This document shows, piece by piece, positions 16,913 through 24,858 of a stretch of 44,753 nucleotides of DNA. Every line of letters starts with the position of its first letter. Position 1 is the stretch's first letter. The notes beneath the pieces were generated by a model, which was not told where the DNA came from, did not search any database, and saw only the letters and a program-made list of their open reading frames with translations. This DNA comes from Actinomadura formosensis NBRC 14204 (lineage in GTDB: Bacteria; Actinomycetota; Actinomycetes; Streptosporangiales; Streptosporangiaceae), in NCBI RefSeq assembly GCF_001552155.1, contig NZ_BCQQ01000046.1, positions 1 through 44,753 of the forward strand, read 5' to 3'. Made by a program: the position numbers and the translations under genes.

Positions 16913-17836
16913 ATGCGTGAACTGGGCGGCGGCGACGGCGAGTGGGACGAGGAGTCTGCCTCCGAAGCTGTCTGCGAGCCGGGTGAAGCGGTGGAAGAAA
17001 GCCTCATGGAGGACACGCCGGAAAGGGCAGCCGAACCAGGCGACGACCCCAACCTGGTACCGCTTCATCTCATTGAGGAGGCAGGAGGGGGCGACGAGGG
17101 GGACGGGTCGGAGAGCTGGGACGGCACGAGGAGCAGGTGGACGCTGAAGGATATGCCCAATCCCGAGTCGGCTCTGCTGTCGCTCAAGAGGGACTTCGGG
17201 CGGCTCTTCGACGAGTTGATCAAGGATGCGTTGACTTCACCCGGGGTCACCATGAAAGCGATCGCCGATGAGGCCAACTGGAGCCCGGACACCCTGTCCA
17301 GACTGCTCAGGGGTGAGCGGCTGCCGAGTTCGATGAAGGAGTTCCAGGACTGGATCACGGCGTTGGAGAGGCTCACGCGGCGACCGGTCGATCCAGAGAA
17401 GCTGGCGGAAGCCCGGGAGAAGGTCACCGAGGCAGGGAAGCTTCCTCAGACGTTGAAGGACAAGTATGAGGCCCTGTTGGCGACGCACGGGCAGCTGTGG
17501 GAACGCAAGCAAAGCAACGACAGGACAATCAGTGACCTGAACGCCATGATCAGCTTGCTCCACGAGCAGAACCGGGCCGCCGGAATCGTCCCCGTCTGGA
17601 CAGCCGACGGTCAAAGCTTCGCGGCCGAGCTCGCCCGGCGGCAGCGTGACCTGCGCACGCGACGTGCTCGGCTCCTGCAGACCCAGGCCACCTTGAGGAA
17701 AGCTCTGCAGCAGCAACAGCTCGACCTTGAAGAGCTGGCCAGGTGCGCCCAAGAACTCCTGGACGTCACTGATACGACCCTCAAGTACCTCGACGCCGTC
17801 CTTGACCCCGGCCCGGACGGACAAGACCAAAACTGA
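16913..17836 (+). CDS. HTH / coiled-coil protein
   Basis: 307 residues. Residues 1-~80 are acidic and low-complexity. Around 105-150 is an XRE-like helix-turn-helix: TMKAIADEANWSPDTLSRLL followed by RGERLPS and EFQDWITALERL. Beyond ~170 the protein is a long predicted coiled coil (KLPQTLKDKYEALLATHGQL; RRQRDLRTRRARLLQTQATL; RKALQQQQLDLEELARCAQE). The start ATG 16913 has TAGGAGG upstream. It sits 11 nt after the membrane peptide. The pairing of a tiny TM peptide with an HTH/coiled-coil protein suggests a DNA- or membrane-associated scaffold or regulator, but no family name can be assigned. Confidence 0.75.
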   Translation: MRELGGGDGEWDEESASEAVCEPGEAVEESLMEDTPERAAEPGDDPNLVPLHLIEEAGGGDEGDGSESWDGTRSRWTLKDMPNPESALLSLKRDFGRLFDELIKDALTSPGVTMKAIADEANWSPDTLSRLLRGERLPSSMKEFQDWITALERLTRRPVDPEKLAEAREKVTEAGKLPQTLKDKYEALLATHGQLWERKQSNDRTISDLNAMISLLHEQNRAAGIVPVWTADGQSFAAELARRQRDLRTRRARLLQTQATLRKALQQQQLDLEELARCAQELLDVTDTTLKYLDAVLDPGPDGQDQN

Positions 17837-17899
17837 AGCCTGTACCACGGGCGGGCCCCCGGGAATCGACTACCTCACCCGCCCCCACCTTGCTGGCCA

Positions 17900-18457
17900 T
17901 CACGCTCGGCTACCTGGCGGCTGGGACACGTTCGGGATCGAAGGGCCGACCCATGAGCACCGGAGTCCGGGGCTTCGGGGTTTCGTCGCGGCGCGCTCGT
18001 GGCGGCCGGTATGGCACACCTGGCAGCGCGGGTCTCCTGGCCAGCAAGGTGGTGATCCAGCCGGGCAGCGGCGCCATGGACCGTTCCGGACCACCGTGTA
18101 AGCGCGGCCGTTAACCACCGAGCCGGATCCCAGGACGTAGCCGCCACCGCCGCCCGCGACCAGATGTCCTACCTGGGGTTCCTGGCCGAACTGCTGCCGG
18201 CCGAGTGCGGCGGTCAGGAACGCCCACAGGTTGGCCACCCATGGCCAGGGCGGGAGGTCCTGACACTGCTTTCCGCGGACATGGTCATACAGGGTGGACG
18301 TTGGGATGATCTTAAGAGGGAACCCATGAGCGCCGACCGCCCCGTGAAGCTGCTCGGACAGCCGCTTGGCCGTCGCGAAGTTCACTCCCGCCCTATTGAT
18401 CGCGGAACCGAGGAACTCGCGGAAATCGGCGAGGATTGCGGCGCGCCGTTTATCCAT
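17900..18457 (-). CDS. Hypothetical HTH-like protein
   Basis: From ATG 18457 the frame gives MDKRRAAILADFREFLGSAI, then FATAKRLSEQLHGAVGAHGF and IPTSTLYDHVRGKQCQDLPP with WPWVANLWAFLTAAL. This resembles actinobacterial N-terminal DNA-binding modules in which a short helix pair ends in a 'TLYDxxxGKR..PxWxxVxxFL' segment. After about residue 110 the sequence becomes Gly/Pro/Arg-rich and unconvincing, so the real C-terminus may differ. It overlaps the uncertain 5' end of the metallopeptidase gene on the opposite strand. Confidence 0.45.
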   Translation of the reverse strand: MDKRRAAILADFREFLGSAINRAGVNFATAKRLSEQLHGAVGAHGFPLKIIPTSTLYDHVRGKQCQDLPPWPWVANLWAFLTAALGRQQFGQEPQVGHLVAGGGGGYVLGSGSVVNGRAYTVVRNGPWRRCPAGSPPCWPGDPRCQVCHTGRHERAATKPRSPGLRCSWVGPSIPNVSQPPGSRA

Positions 18458-19202
18458 TGAGGGTCTCGATCCTCCACTGCAGATCGCTTGGACGATCCTA
18501 GCGTTCCAGGAAAACCGGCGCGAACTGTTCCATCTGACACAGAACGGGAACCTACACATCGGTGTCTACCCACCGCTTGGGCGAGTCCGGGTTGCTGCTC
18601 CGCGTCGTCTTGACGACGAGCATGTCCGGCTGGCTGTGATCCAGCGGCTGCCGTGGATCAAGGAGCGGCGCGAGCAACTTCGCTCGGCCGAGCGCCAGTC
18701 CGAGCGAGAGATGGTCACAGGCGAGTCTCACTACGTGTGGGGAGTTCGCCGCCGCATGAAGGTCATCGAACGCCAGGGGCGGGCTCACTTCGAGGTAGAC
18801 AGTGAGCGGTTGCTGCTGTACGTTCCGGCCGGCACCACAGCCGAGCGACGACGCGAACTACTAGACCGTTGGTACCGGGAGCAGTTGCGACAAGCGATCC
18901 CGCCCCTAATCGCCAAGTGGGAACCGATCCTGAAAGTTTCGGTGCCGCGGTGGACAATCAGGCGCATGAAGACCAAATGGGGATCATGCAACCGCGAAAC
19001 CGGACACATCTGGCTCAACGTCGAACTCGCCAAAAAGCACCCCGATTGCCTAGAGTACATTGTCGTCCACGAGATGACGCACCACCTCGAACGCAAGCAC
19101 GGCCCGCGCTTCACCAAGCTGATGGATAGGTTCATACCGAACTTGCGGAGCCTCCGTGATCAGTTGAATAACGCCCCACTGGCTCAGGAGAGCTGGGAAT
19201 GA
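18366..19202 (+). CDS. YgjP-like (M48/DUF45) zinc metallopeptidase, 5' end uncertain
   Basis: The family match begins at NLHIGVYPPLGRVRVAAPRR (about residue 62) and continues through the YgjP fold: RLAVIQRLPWIKERREQL, WTIRRMKTKWGSCNRETGHI, the zinc site IVVHEMTHHLERKHGPRF with H-E-x-x-H and a downstream His. The first ~55 codons, from a weak TTG at 18366, do not look like the family, whose members normally start about 25 residues before NLHIG. The true N-terminus was probably lost to recombination near 18,540. It overlaps the next gene by 4 nt (ATGA). In many genomes such peptidases follow hsdR of type I restriction systems, so this may be the tail of a lost operon. Confidence 0.75.
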   Translation: MAVAKFTPALLIAEPRNSRKSARIAARRLSIEGLDPPLQIAWTILAFQENRRELFHLTQNGNLHIGVYPPLGRVRVAAPRRLDDEHVRLAVIQRLPWIKERREQLRSAERQSEREMVTGESHYVWGVRRRMKVIERQGRAHFEVDSERLLLYVPAGTTAERRRELLDRWYREQLRQAIPPLIAKWEPILKVSVPRWTIRRMKTKWGSCNRETGHIWLNVELAKKHPDCLEYIVVHEMTHHLERKHGPRFTKLMDRFIPNLRSLRDQLNNAPLAQESWE

Positions 19203-21142
19203 GGCTCATTTCGGCGCACATCCGGGGCTACGGTCGCATCGTTGATTCGAAGGTCAACCTTGACGCCAAGGTCATCGCCATCGTCGGGCCAAACGAAGCT
19301 GGCAAGACCACCTTGCTTAAGGCGCTTGCTCACGTCGACGCGGATGCCGCTGTTCCAGTGCCGCAGCGTTCGCGCGCGGCAGACGTGACAGACGAAACGC
19401 CCATAACCACATTCGACTACGTACTCGACGATGAGGATAAAGACGCCGTAGCGGATCTGGACCTCCAGCAACCACCAAAGCGCGTGTCCATCGCGCGAAC
19501 CGCTTCGGGCCAGAAGCTCACTGTGGATGTCCAGCCCCGTCCGGTCAAGTCGATCGCCCCGCTCCAGGATGCAATCGCGGTACTCAAGTTTGGCCAGGCT
19601 AATGAGGACCTGGACGATTGGATCGACCCTGAGACGGTTTACGCCGATCCCAACTCTGATGCCGCCCGTGATTACAGGACCGAGCTGCAGTCGATCATAG
19701 ACGCGGTCGACGGTGCAATCGCTGAGCCCGGTACCGGCATCTCGGACGAGGCGATCAAGTTTGCCGAGTCCCTTCGAAGTGCGACGCTTGAGAACACGGG
19801 CGCTGATGAGCTGCGCACGGCACTCGATACAGTCGTCGACTGGGCCAAAAGGGAAGGGCCTGGACAGGTTGCACGCGACCGGATCTGGCACCGCTCGCCG
19901 GATTTTATCATGTTCGATGAGGCTGGTCGGTCGATTCAGTCGACATACGCCTTCGACGATGCGTTGGTGGCCGATCCGCCGGCTGCGCTGGCAAATCTTA
20001 TGGGAACCGCATCGCTGGATCTCAAAGAACTGCTGACCTTCGTGAGAACCGACGACGTTGCCCGACGACGCACGGCAATCGTTCAGGCGAACAAGCGCAT
20101 GGATGCCATCTTTGATGAGGCGTGGAAGCAGTCGAGGCTCGCCGTGCACTTCGAAATCGATGGCAACCAGCTACGGATCGAACTCATAGAGGACGGTAAT
20201 AATGTCACCGTCTTCGATGAGCGCAGTGCCGGCCTCCGCATGTTCGTGGCACTGATCGCGTTCCTTAAAACCCACGGGTCAGACCGCCCGCCTATCCTGC
20301 TGATAGATGAAGCGGAGAACCACCTTCACATTGACGCGCAGGCCGACCTCGTGAACATGTTCGTCACACAGGAGCACGCGGTAAAGGTCATCTACACGAC
20401 CCACAGCCCAGCCTGTCTGCCGCCAGATCTCGGCACCGGAATCCGTACAGTCGTCCCGCGAAAGGACAACTTCCAGATCAGTGACATCAAGAACAGCTTC
20501 TGGCAAGGCTCGGCAGGCTACTCGCCGTTGATGCTCGCGATGGGCGCTGCAGCCGTAGCGTTCACACCCGCTCGTAACGTCGTCCTCGCAGAGGGAGCGA
20601 CGGAGATGATCCTTCTTCCGACGCTGCTGCGTGCAGCGACAGGCGAATCTGAACTGCCCTACCAAGTTGCTCCGGGTCTCTCTGAGGCGCCGAAGGATTT
20701 TCTCCCCAAGTTGGATCTTGAGGCTGCCCGTGTCGCTTACCTCGTCGATAGCGATGACGGAGGCGCAGCGCTACGAAGTTCGCTCCTTAGAGCGGGCGTT
20801 CCGGAGAACGTCATCACCGACGTGGGAGTAGCGGGGATCGAGAATGTACTCGATCCGGACGTTTATCGCGAGGCCATCAAAGCACTACTCTCAGAGTGCA
20901 ATCCAGCAGTTGCGGCGGACGCGCTGCCGGAGATTCCTGTGTTCGCTACGGGCAAGGACGAGTCGTGGGCGTCCTTGTCTCAGGCATGGATTCAATCGCA
21001 GAATCTCAAGGCGCCGTCGAAGGTGGCGATCGCGAACTGGCTGGTCGAGAACAGCCGGGCGATTCCTAGCGCTGCCGGCAAAATCCTTCTGAAGAGTCTC
21101 CATAAGCAGCTCCTGAAGGTGCTGGACCACGAGGGTAGCTGA
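19199..21142 (+). CDS. OLD-type AAA ATPase / TOPRIM nuclease
   Basis: 647 residues. An SMC/RecF-like ATPase begins at MRLISAHIRGYGRIVDSKV with Walker A GPNEAGKTTLL (30-40), an ABC-signature-like ERSAGLRMFVALIAF, Walker B ILLIDEAENHLH (~363) and the switch TTHSP. The C-terminal TOPRIM domain shows VVLAEGATEMILLPTLL (catalytic Glu) and AYLVDSDDGG (D-x-D). These are the hallmarks of OLD-family nucleases, several of which act in phage defence. It overlaps the metallopeptidase gene by 4 nt and is followed within 2 nt by a small gene, so the three form an operon. Class and partner dependence cannot be judged from sequence. Confidence 0.85.
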   Translation: MRLISAHIRGYGRIVDSKVNLDAKVIAIVGPNEAGKTTLLKALAHVDADAAVPVPQRSRAADVTDETPITTFDYVLDDEDKDAVADLDLQQPPKRVSIARTASGQKLTVDVQPRPVKSIAPLQDAIAVLKFGQANEDLDDWIDPETVYADPNSDAARDYRTELQSIIDAVDGAIAEPGTGISDEAIKFAESLRSATLENTGADELRTALDTVVDWAKREGPGQVARDRIWHRSPDFIMFDEAGRSIQSTYAFDDALVADPPAALANLMGTASLDLKELLTFVRTDDVARRRTAIVQANKRMDAIFDEAWKQSRLAVHFEIDGNQLRIELIEDGNNVTVFDERSAGLRMFVALIAFLKTHGSDRPPILLIDEAENHLHIDAQADLVNMFVTQEHAVKVIYTTHSPACLPPDLGTGIRTVVPRKDNFQISDIKNSFWQGSAGYSPLMLAMGAAAVAFTPARNVVLAEGATEMILLPTLLRAATGESELPYQVAPGLSEAPKDFLPKLDLEAARVAYLVDSDDGGAALRSSLLRAGVPENVITDVGVAGIENVLDPDVYREAIKALLSECNPAVAADALPEIPVFATGKDESWASLSQAWIQSQNLKAPSKVAIANWLVENSRAIPSAAGKILLKSLHKQLLKVLDHEGS

Positions 21143-21143
21143 A

Positions 21144-21470
21144 GTGGCTGCCCTTGATAACGCCACTAAGCGCAAGCTCGAGCCGATCTTCGGTATGAGC
21201 AGCGGTTACGTGCTCGACTTCAGTAATGCCCGCTTCGCGGACTTTGTGAAGACCGCGATCGGCATCGATTCGTATGAGAAATACCCGCCTGCCTCTCGGC
21301 TTGTCTTTAAGGTCCGGGACCAGCTCGCAACCGACCGGAGCCCAAACCTTAAAGACAAGCTGAGGCCGGAGGATGTGTCCTTCGTGGCGGAGTGGTCGCT
21401 GATGAAGATCGCGAAGCGGTTCGAAGCGGCGGACAAAACAATACGAACACAATTATTGGGGCTGGGGTAG
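21144..21470 (+). CDS. Small protein downstream of the OLD nuclease
   Basis: 108 residues from GTG 21144, one base after the nuclease stop codon, with GAGGGTAGCTGA serving as the ribosome-binding region. The N-terminus, ATKRKLEPIFGMSSGYVLDF then SNARFADFVKTAIGI, resembles a short domain found at the start of abortive-infection-type hypothetical proteins. The rest (SFVAEWSLMKIAKRFEAADK) is unfamiliar and the protein is shorter than those relatives. It may be a truncated form or a dedicated partner of the OLD protein. Evidence for function is contextual only. Confidence 0.6.
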   Translation: MAALDNATKRKLEPIFGMSSGYVLDFSNARFADFVKTAIGIDSYEKYPPASRLVFKVRDQLATDRSPNLKDKLRPEDVSFVAEWSLMKIAKRFEAADKTIRTQLLGLG

Positions 21471-21524
21471 TGATGTAGCCGTGGCGCGGCAGCCGGAAGT
21501 GGCCGAGTTGACCTTGAAGCTCAG

Positions 21525-22238
21525 CTAGGAACTGAGTCTTTTCTCGATCTTGTCCAGCATGCGCATCAGCAAGCTCGCCGTCAGCACAGCTTCGGACGCT
21601 TCGGTCACGTCGTCAAACGACACTTCGCGATGTCCAGATGGATTGCGCAGCACAGCGTAAGCACCCTTGAAGAGCATCATGGTGCCCTCTACCTCGCCTT
21701 GCGGCGCAGCCGGATCAGCGAGCGGCCCGCCTTTCCGGAAAGCTTTTGTCATCAAGTCGGAGCCAAAGACGTCGTCACCGAAGCCAGCGAGACTCCTTAC
21801 GCGTATCTCGACGACCCGCATCGCGCCGAAGATTGCGTTTTCATACTCCCCGAGGAGAAACTGCCGCCTGGAGTTGCGCTCGATAAGCGGATGCAGATTG
21901 TCTTGCAGTCGGTCAATCGCCCGGACGTCCAGTACACTCATTTTGAGGGCTTCTTGTCCCCGCCGCGTGATGAAGAGGGCGCCATAGGAGTGTTGGGTGG
22001 CAGGAGTGCAGGCGATCAAGCCGCGAGCACGCAGCCACCCTACTGCTTCTGCAATTGCTTTCTGGGCTGGCTTGTTTTCACGGTATCCATGCACGGAATC
22101 GCTGCGGTATTGAAGCGTATAGTTATATTCTGATTTATTTGTGTCGCTGGAACTGGGCTGTGCAAGGTCGGCAAGAATGAAGAGTGCAAGCTCGTCAATG
22201 GGCAACTGGAGGGCGACATCAGGGGTAACTTTGATCAT
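21525..22238 (-). CDS. TIGR02391-like (ymh) protein
   Basis: 237 residues from ATG 22238. The N-terminal half is winged-helix-like (IDELALFILADLA; KAIAEAVGWLRARGLIACT; YGALFITRRGQEAL). The C-terminal half carries the family's conserved block EYENAIFGAMRVVEIRVRSL ... FKGAYAVLRNPSGHREVSFD with the RNPxxHR signature. That is reminiscent of HEPN-type folds, then a helical end, LTASLLMRMLDKIEKRL. Proteins of this family are frequent in defence islands, often alone. It converges with the OLD operon. A promoter directly abutting the ATG indicates a leaderless mRNA, which also fixes the start. Confidence 0.7.
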   Translation of the reverse strand: MIKVTPDVALQLPIDELALFILADLAQPSSSDTNKSEYNYTLQYRSDSVHGYRENKPAQKAIAEAVGWLRARGLIACTPATQHSYGALFITRRGQEALKMSVLDVRAIDRLQDNLHPLIERNSRRQFLLGEYENAIFGAMRVVEIRVRSLAGFGDDVFGSDLMTKAFRKGGPLADPAAPQGEVEGTMMLFKGAYAVLRNPSGHREVSFDDVTEASEAVLTASLLMRMLDKIEKRLSS

Positions 22239-22245
22239 AACGAGA

Positions 22246-22274
22246 GATATACCCCTTCGGGTGCGTCTTGTCAA
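22246..22274 (-). promoter_or_regulatory. Near-consensus leaderless promoter
   Basis: On the minus strand TTGACA (22274-22269), a 17-nt spacer and TATATC (22251-22246) place the expected transcription start at or within a base or two of the ATG at 22238. The promoter is unusually close to consensus for this GC-rich DNA. Confidence 0.65.
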
Positions 22275-22370
22275 ACATATTTAGTTGACATTGGAGTAGA
22301 TGTGGATACAGACAAAGGGGTAGGATCGTTGGAGGTGAAAGATTCTTGAGGTATGTGCTGTCAAATAACT

Positions 22371-23000
22371 CTATTCAAACTCATCCATCTCGTTTTCGCT
22401 CACTTCGCTCGACCATCGCGGGTTGATGACGCCTGGATGTCCCATGGGCAGGAGATGGTGAAGCCCGTGTTGCTTCCGCCTCCATTGATTTGCTTCCCAC
22501 GCTTCAAGTGCTCGGTAGCCGTCAACAAGGACCGCGATTTTGCAGATTTTCACTCTTCGTCCACATTGGCATTGGCCGTCGCCAATGTCATGGTGCAACA
22601 GGCGCACTTCAGAGAGGGCACTGAAGGTGGAATCGCGAGCCCTATATGCTCTATCGCATCGATCTAGGGCGTCATCAACAGTTGCTTGATCGAGGTTTTC
22701 GATCACTGTGCGGAAGGGTCTGCTGTCTAGCTCTTTCTGTTTCCGTTCGACAGCTGCCTGCAAGTCAGCAATCACGATATTGAGACGATCAACTTCATCA
22801 GCGTGCGCTTCTTCTACGAGTTGAGCGTCGTACTGCCACTGTTCGAAGTGCTCCGCTTCGCGGCGCTTGACTTTGGTTGGGCTATCTCCAAGATGCCGTG
22901 CACAAATGCCGCAGACGCTCGCTTTGGCTGGCAACCCGTCGGGTACCTTCGGAGCTTGAAACTCTGCGTTGTGGCTACGGCAACACGGGCAGTACGGCAT
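22371..23000 (-). CDS. Zinc-cluster / coiled-coil hypothetical protein
   Basis: About 209 residues from ATG 23000 (a GTG ten codons earlier is an alternative). The N-terminus MPYCPCCRSHN plus SVCGICARH gives a four-Cys zinc knuckle. Residues ~50-110 form a coiled coil (KRREAEHFEQWQYDAQLVEE; DRLNIVIADLQAAVERKQKE). A second cluster, DGQCQCGRRVKICKI, sits near residue 150 followed by ALEAWEANQWRRKQHGLHHL. The family is not recognised; the arrangement suggests a DNA- or RNA-binding adaptor. It lies alone on the minus strand between the TIGR02391-like gene and a truncated hydrolase. Confidence 0.65.
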   Translation of the reverse strand: MPYCPCCRSHNAEFQAPKVPDGLPAKASVCGICARHLGDSPTKVKRREAEHFEQWQYDAQLVEEAHADEVDRLNIVIADLQAAVERKQKELDSRPFRTVIENLDQATVDDALDRCDRAYRARDSTFSALSEVRLLHHDIGDGQCQCGRRVKICKIAVLVDGYRALEAWEANQWRRKQHGLHHLLPMGHPGVINPRWSSEVSENEMDEFE

Positions 23001-23078
23001 AGACACCACTGTGCCACGAGGGTCTGACACTCTGCGTGGCCGTCAGCAGCCTGCGGGCTGACCGGCCATCCTGCTGGC

Positions 23079-23285
23079 ATGCCCACCGCCGCGCAGCTCG
23101 CCCTTTCTCTCTCCCTCGACGGCCTCCAACTCTCCGGCACGCTGGTCACGCCGGCTGCGGTACGCGGCACGGCTATGGTGGTGCATGGTGGCGGGGTCAC
23201 CCGTGAGGAAGACGGCTTCTTCACGCGTCTGGCGTATGGCTTGGCAAACGCCGGCCTGCTCTGTCTGCGCTTCGACCTTGCGTTC
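23079..23285 (+). pseudogene. Alpha/beta hydrolase, N-terminal fragment
   Basis: From ATG 23079 the frame reads LALSLSLDGLQLSGTLVTPA, then GTAMVVHGGGVTREEDGFFT and RLAYGLANAGLLCLRFDL. This is the first two strands and the oxyanion HGGG region of an alpha/beta hydrolase. After RFDL, where the family continues with an RGHGxS turn, the sequence becomes unrelated (AFVAAVRRRQ) and runs into the ISAs1 element 90 bp later. The nucleophile elbow and catalytic residues are absent, so the gene is a remnant. Confidence 0.7.
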
Positions 23286-23373
23286 GTAGCGGCGGTCAGG
23301 CGGCGGCAGCCGCTCAGCGATGACACTGTGTGTTCCACTACCCGGCGGTGCCGTCCCGGCCGGTCGGAGAGCC

Positions 23374-24716
23374 AGGGCCTCGGCAAAGTCGACTGATGTC
23401 GGTTTTCAGATGAGGCCGAGGAGGGCGAGCGGGCGAGTGGCGTCGCGGGCGTTGTGTCGTAGGCGGGGGGCGATTTTCGTCGCTCCTGCCAGGCGTAGGG
23501 CGCCGATGGCGAGGTTGCGCCAGGTGGCCATGGCGCGGGGGGCGTTCCCGGTGCGCAGCTGGGAGGCGTCTTCGGCGAAGGTGGTATCTCTGATGTGGTG
23601 CAGGGCCTCGATCCGCCAGTGATCGCGGATCAGCTCGGCGAGCTGGGCGGGAGTGGCTTGCTCGGCGGTCAGGTCGGTGATCGCGTAGACGGTCTTGATG
23701 GTGGTCTTCCCGGTTCTTCGGTGCGCCCGGCGGCGTTTGAGCTGGATGGCCTGGCGGGCGCCGGGGAACAGCAGGCCGGTGACGGTGCAGACCTTGATCC
23801 GGCGGATCTCGCCGCGGCCGTGGCCGATGCCGCGGGTACGGCCCTGCAGCGGTACCCGGTCCCAGGGGAGCTTCTTCAGCTGCTTGCGCAGGGTGCGCTG
23901 GTTGGCCTTGACGATGGCGATGTAGTGGGCGCCGCGGCTCAGCAGGTGGCCGGCGTGTTCGCGTTGGGTGTGCATGGCGTCGCTGGTCACCACCGCCCCG
24001 GTCAGGTCGGTGACGCCTTCCGGCAGCGGCTGGAAGCAGCTGATCTCGTTGGTCTTGTCTTCCACGCCCCGTTGTGCGCGGACCAGGCCGGTGGTGTGGT
24101 CCAGGGCCGCGAGCAGGTGGATCTTGCGGCCGTGTGCCCGGGCGGCGCCGCGCAGGCTCTTGCCGTCGACGGCCAGACCACGCGGCTTCCCGGTGGTGGC
24201 GGCCGGGGCGCCGCGGTCGGCGAGCCACCGGCCGACCGCGTCGTCGAATGCATCACCGTCGACACCGGTGAGCACACGGCGGACGGTCGCTTCGCCGGGC
24301 GGCGTGTACCGCCTGGTCAGCCGGTCATAACGGACTCCGGGCCGCGCCAGCACATCCGGTGGGGCATCGGCGATCCATTCGCCGATCGCCACCAGCGAGG
24401 TCGCGCCGGCAAGCACCGCGCACGCCGACAGGGCAAGGATGCACACCAGTGCGTGCCGCACGCCTCGCGGGTCACGTGGGTCGGGTACCTCGGCGAGGCG
24501 TTCCAGCAACCCCGGCAGCTCAGGGGACGCGGCCCCAGTCCGTTCGCGGAGTTGGTCAAGGGCAGGCGGAATCGGAGATGATACGTCGGCAGGCACGGTC
24601 TTCCATCGAGATCACGGGGCGTCAGCAACTCCATGATCTTGGAAAGCCGTGCCTGCCTGCATCTCAGCCACCCTCAACACCCCAAACCGGACACCGAACC
24701 ACTTTGCCGAGGCCCT
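23374..24716 (-). mobile_element. ISAs1-family insertion sequence
   Basis: Perfect 16-bp terminal inverted repeats AGGGCCTCGGCAAAGT bound 1,343 bp with one intact transposase gene on the minus strand. I could not find a matching target duplication in the immediate flanks (GGAGAGCC left, AGGTCTCG right), so a flank may have been rearranged since insertion. Confidence 0.82.
23406..24596 (-). CDS. ISAs1-family transposase
   Basis: 396 residues, complete. The N-terminal H-repeat-type segment is [20 protein letters not shown] (the DPR signature), followed by a hydrophobic stretch, then the core [20 protein letters not shown] with the first Asp, [14 protein letters not shown] with the second, and the C-terminal [20 protein letters not shown] with the expected Glu. 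It ends [20 protein letters not shown]. Lengths and motifs are those of active ISAs1 members. It is independent of its neighbours. Confidence 0.88.
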   Translation of the reverse strand: MPADVSSPIPPALDQLRERTGAASPELPGLLERLAEVPDPRDPRGVRHALVCILALSACAVLAGATSLVAIGEWIADAPPDVLARPGVRYDRLTRRYTPPGEATVRRVLTGVDGDAFDDAVGRWLADRGAPAATTGKPRGLAVDGKSLRGAARAHGRKIHLLAALDHTTGLVRAQRGVEDKTNEISCFQPLPEGVTDLTGAVVTSDAMHTQREHAGHLLSRGAHYIAIVKANQRTLRKQLKKLPWDRVPLQGRTRGIGHGRGEIRRIKVCTVTGLLFPGARQAIQLKRRRAHRRTGKTTIKTVYAITDLTAEQATPAQLAELIRDHWRIEALHHIRDTTFAEDASQLRTGNAPRAMATWRNLAIGALRLAGATKIAPRLRHNARDATRPLALLGLI

Positions 24717-24858
24717 AGGTCTCGATCCACCCGTCGACGCGCAACCGCCGTCCATGCAAGGAGCCGACCTGAACGTCGTGCGGGTCGCTGCCGTGGAATG
24801 GCGCCATGACTGGGAGCCTTCTCTGTGAATCTGGGCTGCATGCCTCTCACTCGGTGGC
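24717..24858 (+). other. C-terminal gene scrap right of ISAs1
   Basis: Plus-strand sequence reads GLDPPVDAQPPSMQGADLNV then VRVAAVEWRHDWEPSL and a TGA at about 24826. It has coding-like composition and a proper end but no start or recognisable family, and no clear continuity with the hydrolase fragment left of the IS. It is probably a remnant tail of a disrupted gene. Confidence 0.35.

Noticed and set aside
21480..21545. A terminator between the OLD operon and the TIGR02391-like gene
   Set aside because: CTCAG...CTGAG is only a 5-bp stem and lies in the end of the opposing gene; too weak to list.
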